In this document: in pieces, positions 41,751 to 50,398 of the stretch
Layout: each line of letters begins with the position of its first letter
Numbering within the stretch: the first letter of the stretch is position 1
Origin: Micromonospora terminaliae
GTDB lineage: Bacteria > Actinomycetota > Actinomycetes > Mycobacteriales > Micromonosporaceae
Reading direction: 5' to 3'
Assembly (NCBI RefSeq): GCF_009671205.1
Contig: NZ_CP045309.1
Location: forward strand, 496,001-560,000
Length of the DNA stretch: 64,000 nt
Notes under the pieces: model-generated
What the model was told of the DNA's origin: nothing
The model's database searches: none
What the model saw: the letters and a program-made list of their open reading frames with translations, nothing else
Translations under genes and position numbers: made by a program

Positions 41751-44221
41751 AGGCCCGTCCGCTCGACACGGGCCGTCCGGGCGTCCTTGCGGACCTCGAA
41801 GCGGACCGGGATCCGCTCGGCGAGCGCCGGCACGTGGGTGACCACACCGACCATCCGGTCGCCCCGCGCGGCCAGGTTCTCCAGGGTGGCGGCCACCGTG
41901 TCGAGGGTGGCGGCGTCCAGCGTGCCGAACCCCTCGTCGAGGACGATCGACTCCAGGCTGGCCGCGCTCGTGGACATCCCCGCGAGCTGCTCGGAGAGGG
42001 CCAGCGCCAGGGCCAGCGACGCCTGGAACGTCTCCCCGCCGGAGAGCGTGCGCACCCCGCGCCGCAGCCCGGCGTCGTGGTGGTCGACCACGAAGAACTC
42101 GCCCTTGTCGTGCACGAGGTCGTACTGGCCGCCGGACAGCTCGCGCAGGATCCGCGAGGCGCCGTCGACCAGCAGGTCCAGTGCCTCGGCCAGCAGCCAG
42201 CGCTCGAAGTTGTTGGCCCGCAGGTGCCCGGCCAGGGCGCGGGCCACCCGGGCCTCCCGCTCGTGGCCGGCCCGCTGCTCGTGCAGCTCGGCGGCCTGCG
42301 CGCGGCGCTCCTCCAGCCGGCGCAGCTCCGCCTCGGCCCGCTCCACCGCCACCGCCGCGTCGCGCTGCGGGTCCTGCGGCGCGGGCAGCCCGGCGGCCTC
42401 GAAGAGCGCGCCGATCCGCTGCGCCACCTCGCCCGCCGCGGCCTCGGCGGCCTCCACGGCGGCGGCCAGCCCCGCCCGGTCGGCGCGCCGCCGCCCGGCC
42501 TGCTCGGCCGCCCACGCGGCGAGGGCCGTCCAGGCGCCGGCCACGTCGTCGCGGTCGGCGGCGGGCGGGCCGAACCGGGCCAGCCCGTCGCGGACCGTGT
42601 CGAAGTCGCGCCAGGCCCGCCGCAGCCGCTCCTGCGCGCCGTCCAGGGCGCCGCGGGCCCGGCGCGCGGCGTCACGACCGGCGCGTACCGCGCCCGCCGC
42701 CTCGTCCAGCGCCCGGCGCAGCCGCGCCTGCTCGGCCAGGGACGCGCGCAGCGCCTCCGGCGTGGCGGCGCCGGCGAGCTGCGCGTCCAGCTCGGCCAGC
42801 CGGGCCTGGAGCTGGTCGTGCTCGGCGCGGGCGCGCAGCAGCACCCGATCCAGCTCGCGGGCGGCCGTGTCCCGCTCCTGCACCACCCGCTTGGCGGTCT
42901 CGCTGGCCGCCCGGGCCGCCTTGCCGGCCGCCAGCGCGCGGGCCACCGCCGATCCCTTCGGCACGGCCGGAACCCGGGGGACCGGCTGCTCACAGACCGG
43001 GCACGGGCCGCCGTCGACCAGGTGCGCCCGCAGCGCCACCGCCTGGTCGGTGGCCTTCGCCTCCTCGTGCGCCCGGAAGGCCGCCTCCAGCTCAGTCTCG
43101 GCACGCTCGGCCTCGGCCCGGGCCGTCGCCAGCGCCCCGGCCGCCGCGTCGTGCTCGGCCTGCGCCGCGTCCACCGCCGCGCGGACCGCCGCCGCCTCGC
43201 CGGTCAGCCGCTCGCGGTCGCCGTGGGCCTTGAGCTGGAGGCGCAGCGCGCTCTCGTCGCCGGCCGCGGCCAGCTCGCCGCGCACCTTCTCCTCGCGCTC
43301 CTCGGCCAGCCCCACGGCGGCGGCCGCCTCGTCGGCGGCGGCCCGCGCGTCGGACACCGCCCGGGCCAGCTGGGCGATCCCGTCGGGCGGCCGGACCCGG
43401 GCCAGCACGGTCAGCTCGGCGTCGAGCGCCGCGAGCGCCGCCGCCTGCTCGCGCGCCGTCGCCCGCACCCGTTCCAGCTCCGGTACGGCCGCCTCGACGG
43501 CCCCGGCCAGCTCGCGCATCCGGTCGACCCGCTCCGAGGCGGCGGCCAGGCTCTCCTCGTCGACGTCGGCGAGGCCGCCGAGTACCTTGTCGACCGCCTC
43601 CAGCTTCGCCTCGGCCTGGCCGGCGCGCTCGGTGGCCTTCTTCTGCACCTCCTCGTAGATGCCCAGCCCGAGGAGGTTGACGAGGATCTGCTGCCGGGTT
43701 GCCGGCTTGGCGTGCAGGAAATCGGCGAACTGCCCCTGCGGCAGCACCACGCAGCTGGTGAACTGCTCGTACGGCAGCCCGACCGCGTCCAGCACCGCCT
43801 GCTCCATCTCGGCCGGGGTGCCCGCCACCACCTCGCCGAGGTCTTCCGGGCTGAGCCCGGTGTCGAGCTTCGTGACGTCGAACCCGGGCGGCATGAGCTG
43901 GAGCCCGGCGTTGGCGGTCTTCACCGTGCCCCGGCCGTCCCGACGGACGACCCGGGTGGCCACGTAGCGGTCGCCGGCGGACTCGAAGACCAGCCGCACC
44001 CGCGCCTCGGTGGCCGAGGGGGCGAGGGCGTTGGCCAGCCCTCGCGTGCCGCCCCAGCGGGGCACGGTGCCGTAGAGGGCGAAGCAGATCGCGTCGAGCA
44101 CCGTCGACTTGCCCGAGCCGGTCGGCCCGACCAGCGCGAAGAAGTCCGCGTCGGTGAAGTCGACCGTGGTCTCCTCGCGGAAGACGGTGAAGCCCGCCAT
44201 GTCCAGCCGCATGGGCCGCAT
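41747..44221 (-). CDS. sbcC: Exonuclease SbcC (Rad50-like SMC ATPase)
   Basis: An 824-residue Rad50/SbcC protein. Walker A is LVGPTGSGKST (K38), the Q-loop region contains VVLPQGQFADFLHAKP, and long Ala/Glu/Arg-rich coiled coils flank the zinc hook C407-P-V-C410. The signature is LSGGETFQASLALALALSEQ and Walker B is SIVLDEGFGTLD. It is shorter than many SbcC proteins (about 1000 residues), mainly through shorter coils. With SbcD it opens hairpins and processes double-strand ends. It overlaps sbcD by 1 nt and nurA by 4 nt. Confidence 0.95.
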   Translation of the reverse strand: MRPMRLDMAGFTVFREETTVDFTDADFFALVGPTGSGKSTVLDAICFALYGTVPRWGGTRGLANALAPSATEARVRLVFESAGDRYVATRVVRRDGRGTVKTANAGLQLMPPGFDVTKLDTGLSPEDLGEVVAGTPAEMEQAVLDAVGLPYEQFTSCVVLPQGQFADFLHAKPATRQQILVNLLGLGIYEEVQKKATERAGQAEAKLEAVDKVLGGLADVDEESLAAASERVDRMRELAGAVEAAVPELERVRATAREQAAALAALDAELTVLARVRPPDGIAQLARAVSDARAAADEAAAAVGLAEEREEKVRGELAAAGDESALRLQLKAHGDRERLTGEAAAVRAAVDAAQAEHDAAAGALATARAEAERAETELEAAFRAHEEAKATDQAVALRAHLVDGGPCPVCEQPVPRVPAVPKGSAVARALAAGKAARAASETAKRVVQERDTAARELDRVLLRARAEHDQLQARLAELDAQLAGAATPEALRASLAEQARLRRALDEAAGAVRAGRDAARRARGALDGAQERLRRAWRDFDTVRDGLARFGPPAADRDDVAGAWTALAAWAAEQAGRRRADRAGLAAAVEAAEAAAGEVAQRIGALFEAAGLPAPQDPQRDAAVAVERAEAELRRLEERRAQAAELHEQRAGHEREARVARALAGHLRANNFERWLLAEALDLLVDGASRILRELSGGQYDLVHDKGEFFVVDHHDAGLRRGVRTLSGGETFQASLALALALSEQLAGMSTSAASLESIVLDEGFGTLDAATLDTVAATLENLAARGDRMVGVVTHVPALAERIPVRFEVRKDARTARVERTGL

Positions 44222-45369
44222 CAGTGCTCCACCTCCTCGAGCAGCTCGTCGAAGAGCTCCCGCACGTCGTCGTCGGCGTGGCCGCGGCTGCCCAGGTAGT
44301 CGGCGAACAGCTCGCGCGGCGAGCGGCCGGCCCGCTGGGCGGTGCGGGTGCCGCTGCCCGGTGCGGGCACCAGCTCCGGGTCGATCCGGATCTCCAGCGC
44401 GCGGGGGAGCAGCTCCTGCACCTCCTCGCGCAGCCCGGCGCGGGGCTGCTCGCGGACGTAGACCCGCAGCCAGCCCTCGGGCACGTCGATCTCGGCGAGC
44501 TGGGCCAGGGTGCCGCGGACCGTGCGCAGGGGGACGGCGCCGGGCACCGGCACCTCCCGGATCTGCGCGGCGGTCGTCGCGGTCACCTCGACGATCGTCA
44601 CCGACCCGACGTTCTCCTGCTCGCCGAAGTCGACGGCGAGCGGGCTGCCGCTGTAGCGGACCGGGCAGGGGCCGATCACCCGCTGGGAGCGGTGCAGGTG
44701 GCCCAGCGCCACGTAGTGCGCGTTGCCCGGGAACACGGTGGCCGGCACCGCGTAGCCGAGCACGGTGTGCGCGTCCCGCTCGCCGCCGCCGGTGCTGGCG
44801 CCGACCACGGTGAGGTGGGCGGTGACCAGGTGCACCCGGTCCGGCTCGGTGAACCCCTCGGCGAGCCGGGCGAGCACCCGCCCGAGGTGGTCGGCGTAGG
44901 TCTGGTTGGCCTCGGCGGCCGTCAGCGCGTACATCTCCACGGCGCGGACGGCGTAGCGCTGGGAGAGGAAGGGCAGCGCGGCGACCTGCCAGCGCTCGCC
45001 GTCGCGGGTGGTGCCGTCGATGACGTGCTCGGCCGGATTCTCCCGGACGCTGCCCCGCAGCGTGATCCCGGCGGCCTCGGCCCAGGGGCGCAGCGCGTCG
45101 AGCGCCGCGCCGTTGTCGTGGTTGCCGCCGATGGCCACCACGTCGGCCCCGGTGCGGCGCAGCGCGGTCAGCGCCCGGGTGACCAGCCGGGTCGCCTCCG
45201 GGGTGGGCGCGGCGGTGTCGTAGAGGTCGCCGGCCACGATGACCAGGTCGGGCCGCTCGACCCGGGCGATCTCGATGACCTGGGCGAGCACCTGCTTGTG
45301 CTCCTCGGCCCGGGACTGCCCCTTGAGGACCTTGCCGACATGCCAGTCGGAGGTGTGCAGGATCTTCAT
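44221..45369 (-). CDS. sbcD: Exonuclease SbcD (Mre11-like)
   Basis: A 382-residue Mre11-type nuclease, a calcineurin-like phosphoesterase with two metals. Motifs are MKILHTSDWHVGK (D8, H10), DLVIVAGDLYDTAAP, AIGGNHDN and LVTAHLTVVG, then ALGHLHRSQ. C-terminal residues (about 260-382) form the capping domain and SbcC-binding tail. The gene lies 10 bp behind herA and overlaps sbcC (TGATG), so it belongs to the same transcript. The ATG at 45369 has an AGAGGG 6-8 nt upstream. Confidence 0.95.
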   Translation of the reverse strand: MKILHTSDWHVGKVLKGQSRAEEHKQVLAQVIEIARVERPDLVIVAGDLYDTAAPTPEATRLVTRALTALRRTGADVVAIGGNHDNGAALDALRPWAEAAGITLRGSVRENPAEHVIDGTTRDGERWQVAALPFLSQRYAVRAVEMYALTAAEANQTYADHLGRVLARLAEGFTEPDRVHLVTAHLTVVGASTGGGERDAHTVLGYAVPATVFPGNAHYVALGHLHRSQRVIGPCPVRYSGSPLAVDFGEQENVGSVTIVEVTATTAAQIREVPVPGAVPLRTVRGTLAQLAEIDVPEGWLRVYVREQPRAGLREEVQELLPRALEIRIDPELVPAPGSGTRTAQRAGRSPRELFADYLGSRGHADDDVRELFDELLEEVEH

Positions 45370-45379
45370 GGTCAGCCCT

Positions 45380-47128
45380 CTAGAACGGGATGTCGTCGTC
45401 GGAGGTGCCCGAGCCCACGACCGCGAACGGGTCGGCCGCCTGGGTGATCGAGCGCAGCGTCTCCGAGGGCGCCCGGCCCGCCTCGGAGACCCGGGTGGCC
45501 CAGGCCGGGAAGGGGAACTCCAGGCAGAGCGGGACCGGGATGTCGGGCTGGTTGACGAACATGGTTCCCGGCTTGGCGAGCAGGGCGCGCTGCCGCTGGG
45601 CGGGCGGCAGGAAGCCGTATTCGGGGCGGGACGCCTCGGCCGGGTCGAGCCGGCCGACGACCCGGATCGCCGAGTTGGTGACGATCCGCCGCTCGACCTC
45701 GCTGGCGGTCTGCTGGGCGCCGACGAGGATCACCCCGAGCGAGCGGCCACGCTCGGCGATGTCGAGCAGCACCTCCTTGATGGGCGAGGAGCCCTCCCGC
45801 GGGGCGTACTTGTTGAGCTCGTCGAGGACGACGAACAGCAGCGGTTTCGCGGTGCCCGCCTTCTCCTTGCGCTCGAACTCGCTCTTGAGCGTCACGCCGA
45901 CCACGAAGCGTTGCGCCCGGTCCGGCAGGTTGTGCAGGTCGACCACCGTGACCTGGGCGGACTCGGCGGTGTTGATCGAGTGCGGGCGGCGGGTGGCCAG
46001 GTCGCCCCGGATCAGCCGGCCCAGGTCCTTCTTGCTGCCGATCAGCCGGCGGGCGAACGCGTTGACCGTGCCGAGGCCGACCGCGCTGCCCGCCCAGTCG
46101 CCCCGGGTCTCGTCGTCGTTGAGCTGCTCGACGATGTGGTCGACCAGGTCGGCGTAGGACCCCAGCCGCACCCCGTCGATGCTCACCCCGCCGTCGGCGG
46201 GCTGGGCGTATCTCGCCAGGTGGGCGGCGACCGAGTGCACCACCATCGTGTACTGCTGCCGCTCGTCGTCGGCGTCGGCGAAGACGTAGGGGAGCAGGCG
46301 GTCGGCGCAGAACTCGCTCAGCGTCCAGTAGAAGCTGTCCACCCCGGTGAGCCGGCTGCTCACGTCGGGGGTGCCGGAGGAGTCGCCGACCCGGGGCGGG
46401 GCGTGGACCCGGACGTCGGGGAAGGCGCCGGCGTCGAGCCCGAGCTTCGCGTAGCCGGCCCGGGTGGCGTCGTCGAGCCGCGTGTTGGGGTGGTCGAGGA
46501 AGAGCAGGTCCTCACCCTTGACGTTGAAGATGAGCGCCTTGGCGTTGACCGCGTCGCCGCCCAGCACCCCGGAGCGGAAGACCGAGTAGAGCAGGAAGGT
46601 GGCGAAGCTGGTCTTGGTGGCCACGCCGGAGATGCCGGAGATGGAGACGTGGGCACCCCGGGTGCCGTCGAGGAAGTCGGCGTTGAGGTAGACCGGGACG
46701 CCGTCGCGGCCCATGCCCATGGGGATGCGCCGCTCCATCCGGTCGAAGTGCAGGGCCCGGGCCCGGGCGTCGCCCTCGGCCCGGTGCACCACGGCGCCGG
46801 GGGTGGGCGGCACGTAGAACTCCGGGTCGACGCGGGTGGTGGTGACCTCGGCGGCCTCCTGCACCTGGGCGGGGAGGGTGCCGTCGGCGATGGCGAACAC
46901 GTCGGAGTCGAACTGCGCGCCCTCGTGCCGGGCGCGCACCTGGGTGACCACCCCGGCGATGGTGACCGGCTCCCGGTCGGGCAGCTCGCGGCGGGTCACC
47001 ACGACGTCGTCGAGCTGGAGGTAGCTGCCGGGGGCGACCGCCGTCCAGAAGGTGAGCGGGGTGGCGTCGGCGGTGCCGAGCACCCGGCCGACCCCGTCGC
47101 CGGGGCCGTCGAGCAGGTCGTCGGTCAT
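45380..47128 (-). CDS. herA: HerA-like hexameric DNA translocase/ATPase (DUF87)
   Basis: A 582-residue HerA/FtsK-superfamily ATPase. The N-terminal HAS-barrel spans about residues 20-110. The P-loop region is SISGISGVATKTSFATF (165-177), where the usual GK[ST] glycine is T171 before K172-T173. Walker B is LLFVVLDELNKYAP, then RSLGVILVGAQQTASEVERR, with an arginine finger region, and NSAIRVVGRLDPAEAS. In archaea HerA-NurA resects double-strand ends with Mre11-Rad50; the same four partners are together here. Operon head; the next gene is 10 bp downstream. The P-loop change is discussed in findings. Confidence 0.87.
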   Translation of the reverse strand: MTDDLLDGPGDGVGRVLGTADATPLTFWTAVAPGSYLQLDDVVVTRRELPDREPVTIAGVVTQVRARHEGAQFDSDVFAIADGTLPAQVQEAAEVTTTRVDPEFYVPPTPGAVVHRAEGDARARALHFDRMERRIPMGMGRDGVPVYLNADFLDGTRGAHVSISGISGVATKTSFATFLLYSVFRSGVLGGDAVNAKALIFNVKGEDLLFLDHPNTRLDDATRAGYAKLGLDAGAFPDVRVHAPPRVGDSSGTPDVSSRLTGVDSFYWTLSEFCADRLLPYVFADADDERQQYTMVVHSVAAHLARYAQPADGGVSIDGVRLGSYADLVDHIVEQLNDDETRGDWAGSAVGLGTVNAFARRLIGSKKDLGRLIRGDLATRRPHSINTAESAQVTVVDLHNLPDRAQRFVVGVTLKSEFERKEKAGTAKPLLFVVLDELNKYAPREGSSPIKEVLLDIAERGRSLGVILVGAQQTASEVERRIVTNSAIRVVGRLDPAEASRPEYGFLPPAQRQRALLAKPGTMFVNQPDIPVPLCLEFPFPAWATRVSEAGRAPSETLRSITQAADPFAVVGSGTSDDDIPF

Positions 47129-47346
47129 CGGCGGTCTCCGGTCGGCTGGTCGTCCCGTTCACGGCGCACGTCGTGCATCCTGCCCGAGGGATGCGACAGG
47201 TTGCCACGCGACGCGGCGGACGCCACCTCGCCGTTCCGCGGATCCTGCGCAGCGGGTCCGTCCGCTGACTCTCCGTACGCCCTGGTCGGCCGTTCCGGCA
47301 CCCGCGGGCCGGATCCCGGGAGATCCTGCAAGGGGCCGGAGGACGG

Positions 47347-48999
47347 ATGGCACGAGGAGCGGCGGTGGAGGCAGTCCGGAGCCGGACGGCGATGCTGCTG
47401 GTGCTCGCCGTCCTGCCGCCGGTCCTGGAGGAGGCGGCGCTGGTCGCCATCAGCTTCCACGGCGCCCGAGGGCTGGCGCCCCAGGTGACCGCGGTCTGGC
47501 CGTACGACTCGTTCCACGACCTGCGGTGGCTGCTGGTCTACCACAACTCCTGGTGGACCTTCGCTCTCGGGCTGGTGGTGCTCACCGTCTTCCGCGGTCT
47601 GCTCACCGCCGGGCTGACCGCCCTGGCCTGGCCCGAGCGGGCGCCACGTCCCCCGTTCGGCTGGCTGGTCCGGCGGAACCTGGAGGTGGCCGCCCTCGCC
47701 CTGGTCATCATCTCGCCGTGGGCGGCGATCTCGGTCGCCTTCTCGGCCGTCGCGCTCTCGCTCTACCTGTTCGCCTCGCTCGCCCCGATGCTGGTGCTCG
47801 CCCCCTTCCTCCAGCGCGCCGGGGTGGTCCGGAACTGGTGGCGCGGCCTGCCCACCATCGAGCTGCTCGGCTGGTCGGTGCTCAACTTCGTGGTGCTCAC
47901 CGTCGCGGGTGCGGTCATCTCCAGCACGACCGGCTGGTGGGGGGTCCCGGTTGCGGCGCTGGCCGGCCTGGCCAACGGCCTGCTCTGGCAGCGCACCGTT
48001 TCGGCCGCCGTGCTGCCCGCCCGGATCCGCCTGGCCCGGGTCCCGGTTGCGCCGGTGGCGATCGCCCTCACCATGGCCGCCGCGGTCGCGTCGCAGACGC
48101 TCGTCGGCCTGGCGGCGGGTCCGCCGGCGGAGTGGCGGCCCCCGGTGCTCGCCGAGCGGCTCCCCGACCGGGTGCCGCACGCGGTGATCGCCATCGCCGG
48201 GCACGACTCGCAGTGGAACGGTCGCCTACCGGAGGATCCCCGGGTGGAGCGCTTCTCCTACGTGGGCCTGGACCGGCAGGGCCGGCCGCTGCCGTACGGG
48301 CCGGAGGCGACCCACCAGTCCCTGGACTCCAGCGCGGTCCTGCTCGCCACGCAGGTGAGCGAGTTGCACCGCCGTACGGGCCGGCCCATCGCCCTGCTCG
48401 GGTTCAGCGAGGGGGCCATGGTGGCGCGGACCTACCTGGACAAGTGGGCGCAGCCCCTGCCGGTGGAGGCGGTGCTGCTGTTCAGCCCGCTGATCCAGCC
48501 CGGCCGGGCCTACTACCCGCCCGCGGGCTACGAGGGGTGGGGCGTCGCCGCCGGCTGGGAGCTGCGCGGGATCTTCTGGCTGGCCAACCTGGGCCGCAGC
48601 GTGAAGAGCCGGCCGGACGAGCCGTTCGTGCGGTCGGTGCTGGTCAACGCGCCCTTCTACCGCAACCGCACCCTCTGCCCGGTGGCCGGCGTCCGCGTGA
48701 TCGCCTTCCTGCCCACGGTCAGTGCGGCGGAGGCGCCGCCCGGCGAGTACAGCCGGATCCCGGTGTTCCAGATGCCCGCCCTGCACGGGGGGCTGATCGG
48801 CCAGCGGCTCGCCCAGGAGCGGGTCGTCGACTTCCTCGCCGGCGGCCGGGTGGACGAGCCACGCCGGGAGTACCGCCTGCTCCAGCGGCTCGGCGCGGCG
48901 TGGCAGGCCCCGCCGCTCCCGCTGGCCCTGAACCCGGTGTGGGCGGCGGACCGGGAGGGCGACCCGGCCATCACGGGCCGGATCTGCGAGCCCCGCTGA
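47347..48999 (+). CDS. Membrane protein with C-terminal alpha/beta-hydrolase domain
   Basis: A 550-residue protein of unknown role. The N-terminal half (about 10-255) has five or six TM helices, for example AMLLVLAVLPPVLEEAALVA, FALGLVVLTVFRGLLTAGLT and LVIISPWAAISVAFSAVALS. The C-terminal half is an alpha/beta hydrolase: HAVIAIAGHDSQWNG, the nucleophile elbow GFSEG with S354, and a late His in MPALHGGLIG. The catalytic domain should face outside. Streptomyces have similar fusions without known substrate. GGAGG lies 5 nt before the ATG. It is divergent from herA, with 218 bp between. Confidence 0.78.
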   Translation: MARGAAVEAVRSRTAMLLVLAVLPPVLEEAALVAISFHGARGLAPQVTAVWPYDSFHDLRWLLVYHNSWWTFALGLVVLTVFRGLLTAGLTALAWPERAPRPPFGWLVRRNLEVAALALVIISPWAAISVAFSAVALSLYLFASLAPMLVLAPFLQRAGVVRNWWRGLPTIELLGWSVLNFVVLTVAGAVISSTTGWWGVPVAALAGLANGLLWQRTVSAAVLPARIRLARVPVAPVAIALTMAAAVASQTLVGLAAGPPAEWRPPVLAERLPDRVPHAVIAIAGHDSQWNGRLPEDPRVERFSYVGLDRQGRPLPYGPEATHQSLDSSAVLLATQVSELHRRTGRPIALLGFSEGAMVARTYLDKWAQPLPVEAVLLFSPLIQPGRAYYPPAGYEGWGVAAGWELRGIFWLANLGRSVKSRPDEPFVRSVLVNAPFYRNRTLCPVAGVRVIAFLPTVSAAEAPPGEYSRIPVFQMPALHGGLIGQRLAQERVVDFLAGGRVDEPRREYRLLQRLGAAWQAPPLPLALNPVWAADREGDPAITGRICEPR

Positions 49000-49423
49000 C
49001 CGTCGGGCGCATCCCGCCCGGCCGGGTGGCCCGGCGGTGCCGGAGCAGCAGCCGGATCGCCGCGGCGTCGACGGCGGCCACCAGGAGCACCCGGATCGGC
49101 GCGTACGGCAGGAGGAGCAGGTCCACGGCGATCGCCAGCAGGGCGCCGCCGATCGCGACGGTGGCCGCGCCCCGCCGGCCGGTGACCGCGGCCACCAGGC
49201 CGGCGAGCGCGACCGCCACTCCGACCGTCAGCTGCGACCAGGCCCAGGCGGTGAGGTCGACCGGGTAGAGGCCGCCCCGGATCAGCACCATGAACGTCCC
49301 GGACCGGAGCATGCCGTACGCGGCCAGCGCGTCGGCCAGGCCGGTGGCGACCAGCAGCGTACCGGCGAGCACCGGGCGGCCGGTCCGCTCCGGCGCCGTG
49401 ACGGTGGCCCCCGGTGTCCGCAT
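48971..49423 (-). CDS. Four-TM membrane protein (DUF7144-like)
   Basis: A 150-residue protein with four TM helices: VLAGTLLVATGLADALAAYG, WSQLTVGVAVALAGLVAAVT, ATVAIGGALLAIAVDLLLLP and APIRVLLVAAVDAAAIRLLL. Length and pattern (Ala-Gly-rich helices, Trp-Ala-Trp before helix 2) match the DUF7144-type proteins common in actinomycetes; function is unknown. The ATG at 49423 is preceded by TAACCT and 6 nt, so it is probably leaderless. The 3' end overlaps the hydrolase gene by 29 bp. Confidence 0.7.
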   Translation of the reverse strand: MRTPGATVTAPERTGRPVLAGTLLVATGLADALAAYGMLRSGTFMVLIRGGLYPVDLTAWAWSQLTVGVAVALAGLVAAVTGRRGAATVAIGGALLAIAVDLLLLPYAPIRVLLVAAVDAAAIRLLLRHRRATRPGGMRPTVSGARRSGP

Positions 49424-49429
49424 TCCCCG

Positions 49430-49435
49430 AGGTTA
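49430..49435 (-). promoter_or_regulatory. -10 box of a leaderless promoter for the four-TM protein gene
   Basis: TAACCT on the minus strand, 6 nt before the ATG at 49423. Confidence 0.45.
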
Positions 49436-49493
49436 CGGCGCTGATCATGGGCGAGTCCGCGAGACGCCGCAGCCCGACCCGGCCGGAGGCGCC

Positions 49494-50327
49494 TCAGCGC
49501 TCGGCGAGCACCTCGCGCAGCCGCGCGGCGAAGGCCGGCGGGTCCTCGACGAAGCCGATGTGCCCGCCCGGGAACATCGTCGGCGCCGTGCCCAGTGCCG
49601 CGGCGAGCGCCCGGGAGGTGCGGTCGCAGACCTCGCCGGCCGACCGCTCCCCGAGTCCGACGACGATCCGGGCCGGTCCGTCGCGCAGGGCGTCGACGTC
49701 GGGCCGGAAGCGGGTGGTTCCCCGGATCATGTGCAGGTACTGGAAGTGCTCGTCGGCCGCCGCCTGCGGATCGGGCTCGCCGCCGAACATGCCCAGGACC
49801 ACCTCCTCCGGCAGCTGGATGTTCGCCGCGGCGAGGAACTTGCGCCCGGCGCCGAGCCGGTCCCCGGCCCGGTAGGTGGCGATCATGTCGTCCTCGCTCG
49901 CCAGGAGTTCGGCCCGGTCCGGCAGCAGGCCGAGCAGCGGCGGTTCGTGCGCCACGACCGTGTGCACCCCGGCGGGAGCCGCCTGGGCCAGGGCGAGGAC
50001 GGTCACCGCCCCGCCGCTGGACCCGAGCACGGCGGCCGGGCCCGCGTCGACGTGGGCGAGGAGCCGGACGACGTCGTCGGCGCGCAGCTCGGGGGTCGAG
50101 TCCTGGTGCGGGTCGTGCAGGACGCTGCGGCGGATCCCGCGCGGGTCGGTGGTCAGCACCGTGTGCTCCGCGGCCAGCAGGTCGGCCAGCGGGGCGAAGG
50201 CGTCGGCGTCCATCGGGGCGGCGACCAGGGCCACGAGCGGGCCGTGCCCGCGTACCTCGTAGTACAGCCGCCCGTCGGGCACCGCCAGGGTGCCGGTGGT
50301 GACGGACGCGGTCGACATGCTGCTCAT
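49494..50327 (-). CDS. Alpha/beta hydrolase
   Basis: A 277-residue cytoplasmic alpha/beta hydrolase. GRLYYEVRGHGPLVALVAAP is the usual N-terminal strand pair; DPRGIRRS is the oxyanion-side turn; the nucleophile elbow is GSSGG with S104; and the His is in FPGGHIGFVEDPPAFAARLR near the C-terminus. Family members hydrolyse esters, epoxides or haloalkanes; this one is not assignable. I chose the ATG at 50327 because GGAGG lies 5 nt upstream; the ATG at 50363 has none. It is transcribed divergently from the sigma factor gene, 71 bp away. Confidence 0.85.
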   Translation of the reverse strand: MSSMSTASVTTGTLAVPDGRLYYEVRGHGPLVALVAAPMDADAFAPLADLLAAEHTVLTTDPRGIRRSVLHDPHQDSTPELRADDVVRLLAHVDAGPAAVLGSSGGAVTVLALAQAAPAGVHTVVAHEPPLLGLLPDRAELLASEDDMIATYRAGDRLGAGRKFLAAANIQLPEEVVLGMFGGEPDPQAAADEHFQYLHMIRGTTRFRPDVDALRDGPARIVVGLGERSAGEVCDRTSRALAAALGTAPTMFPGGHIGFVEDPPAFAARLREVLAER

Positions 50328-50398
50328 CGGGTCCTCCGGAGTCGTGGTGGGTGAGCCGTTCACCTTCCTGACTCCGGCGCTGCGGCAGAATCGTCGGT

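Noticed and set aside
39934..43104. A 1056-residue minus-strand frame
   Set aside because: Only the part from 40791 down matches the spermidine-synthase-like protein. The upstream part is a shadow of sbcC and nurA.
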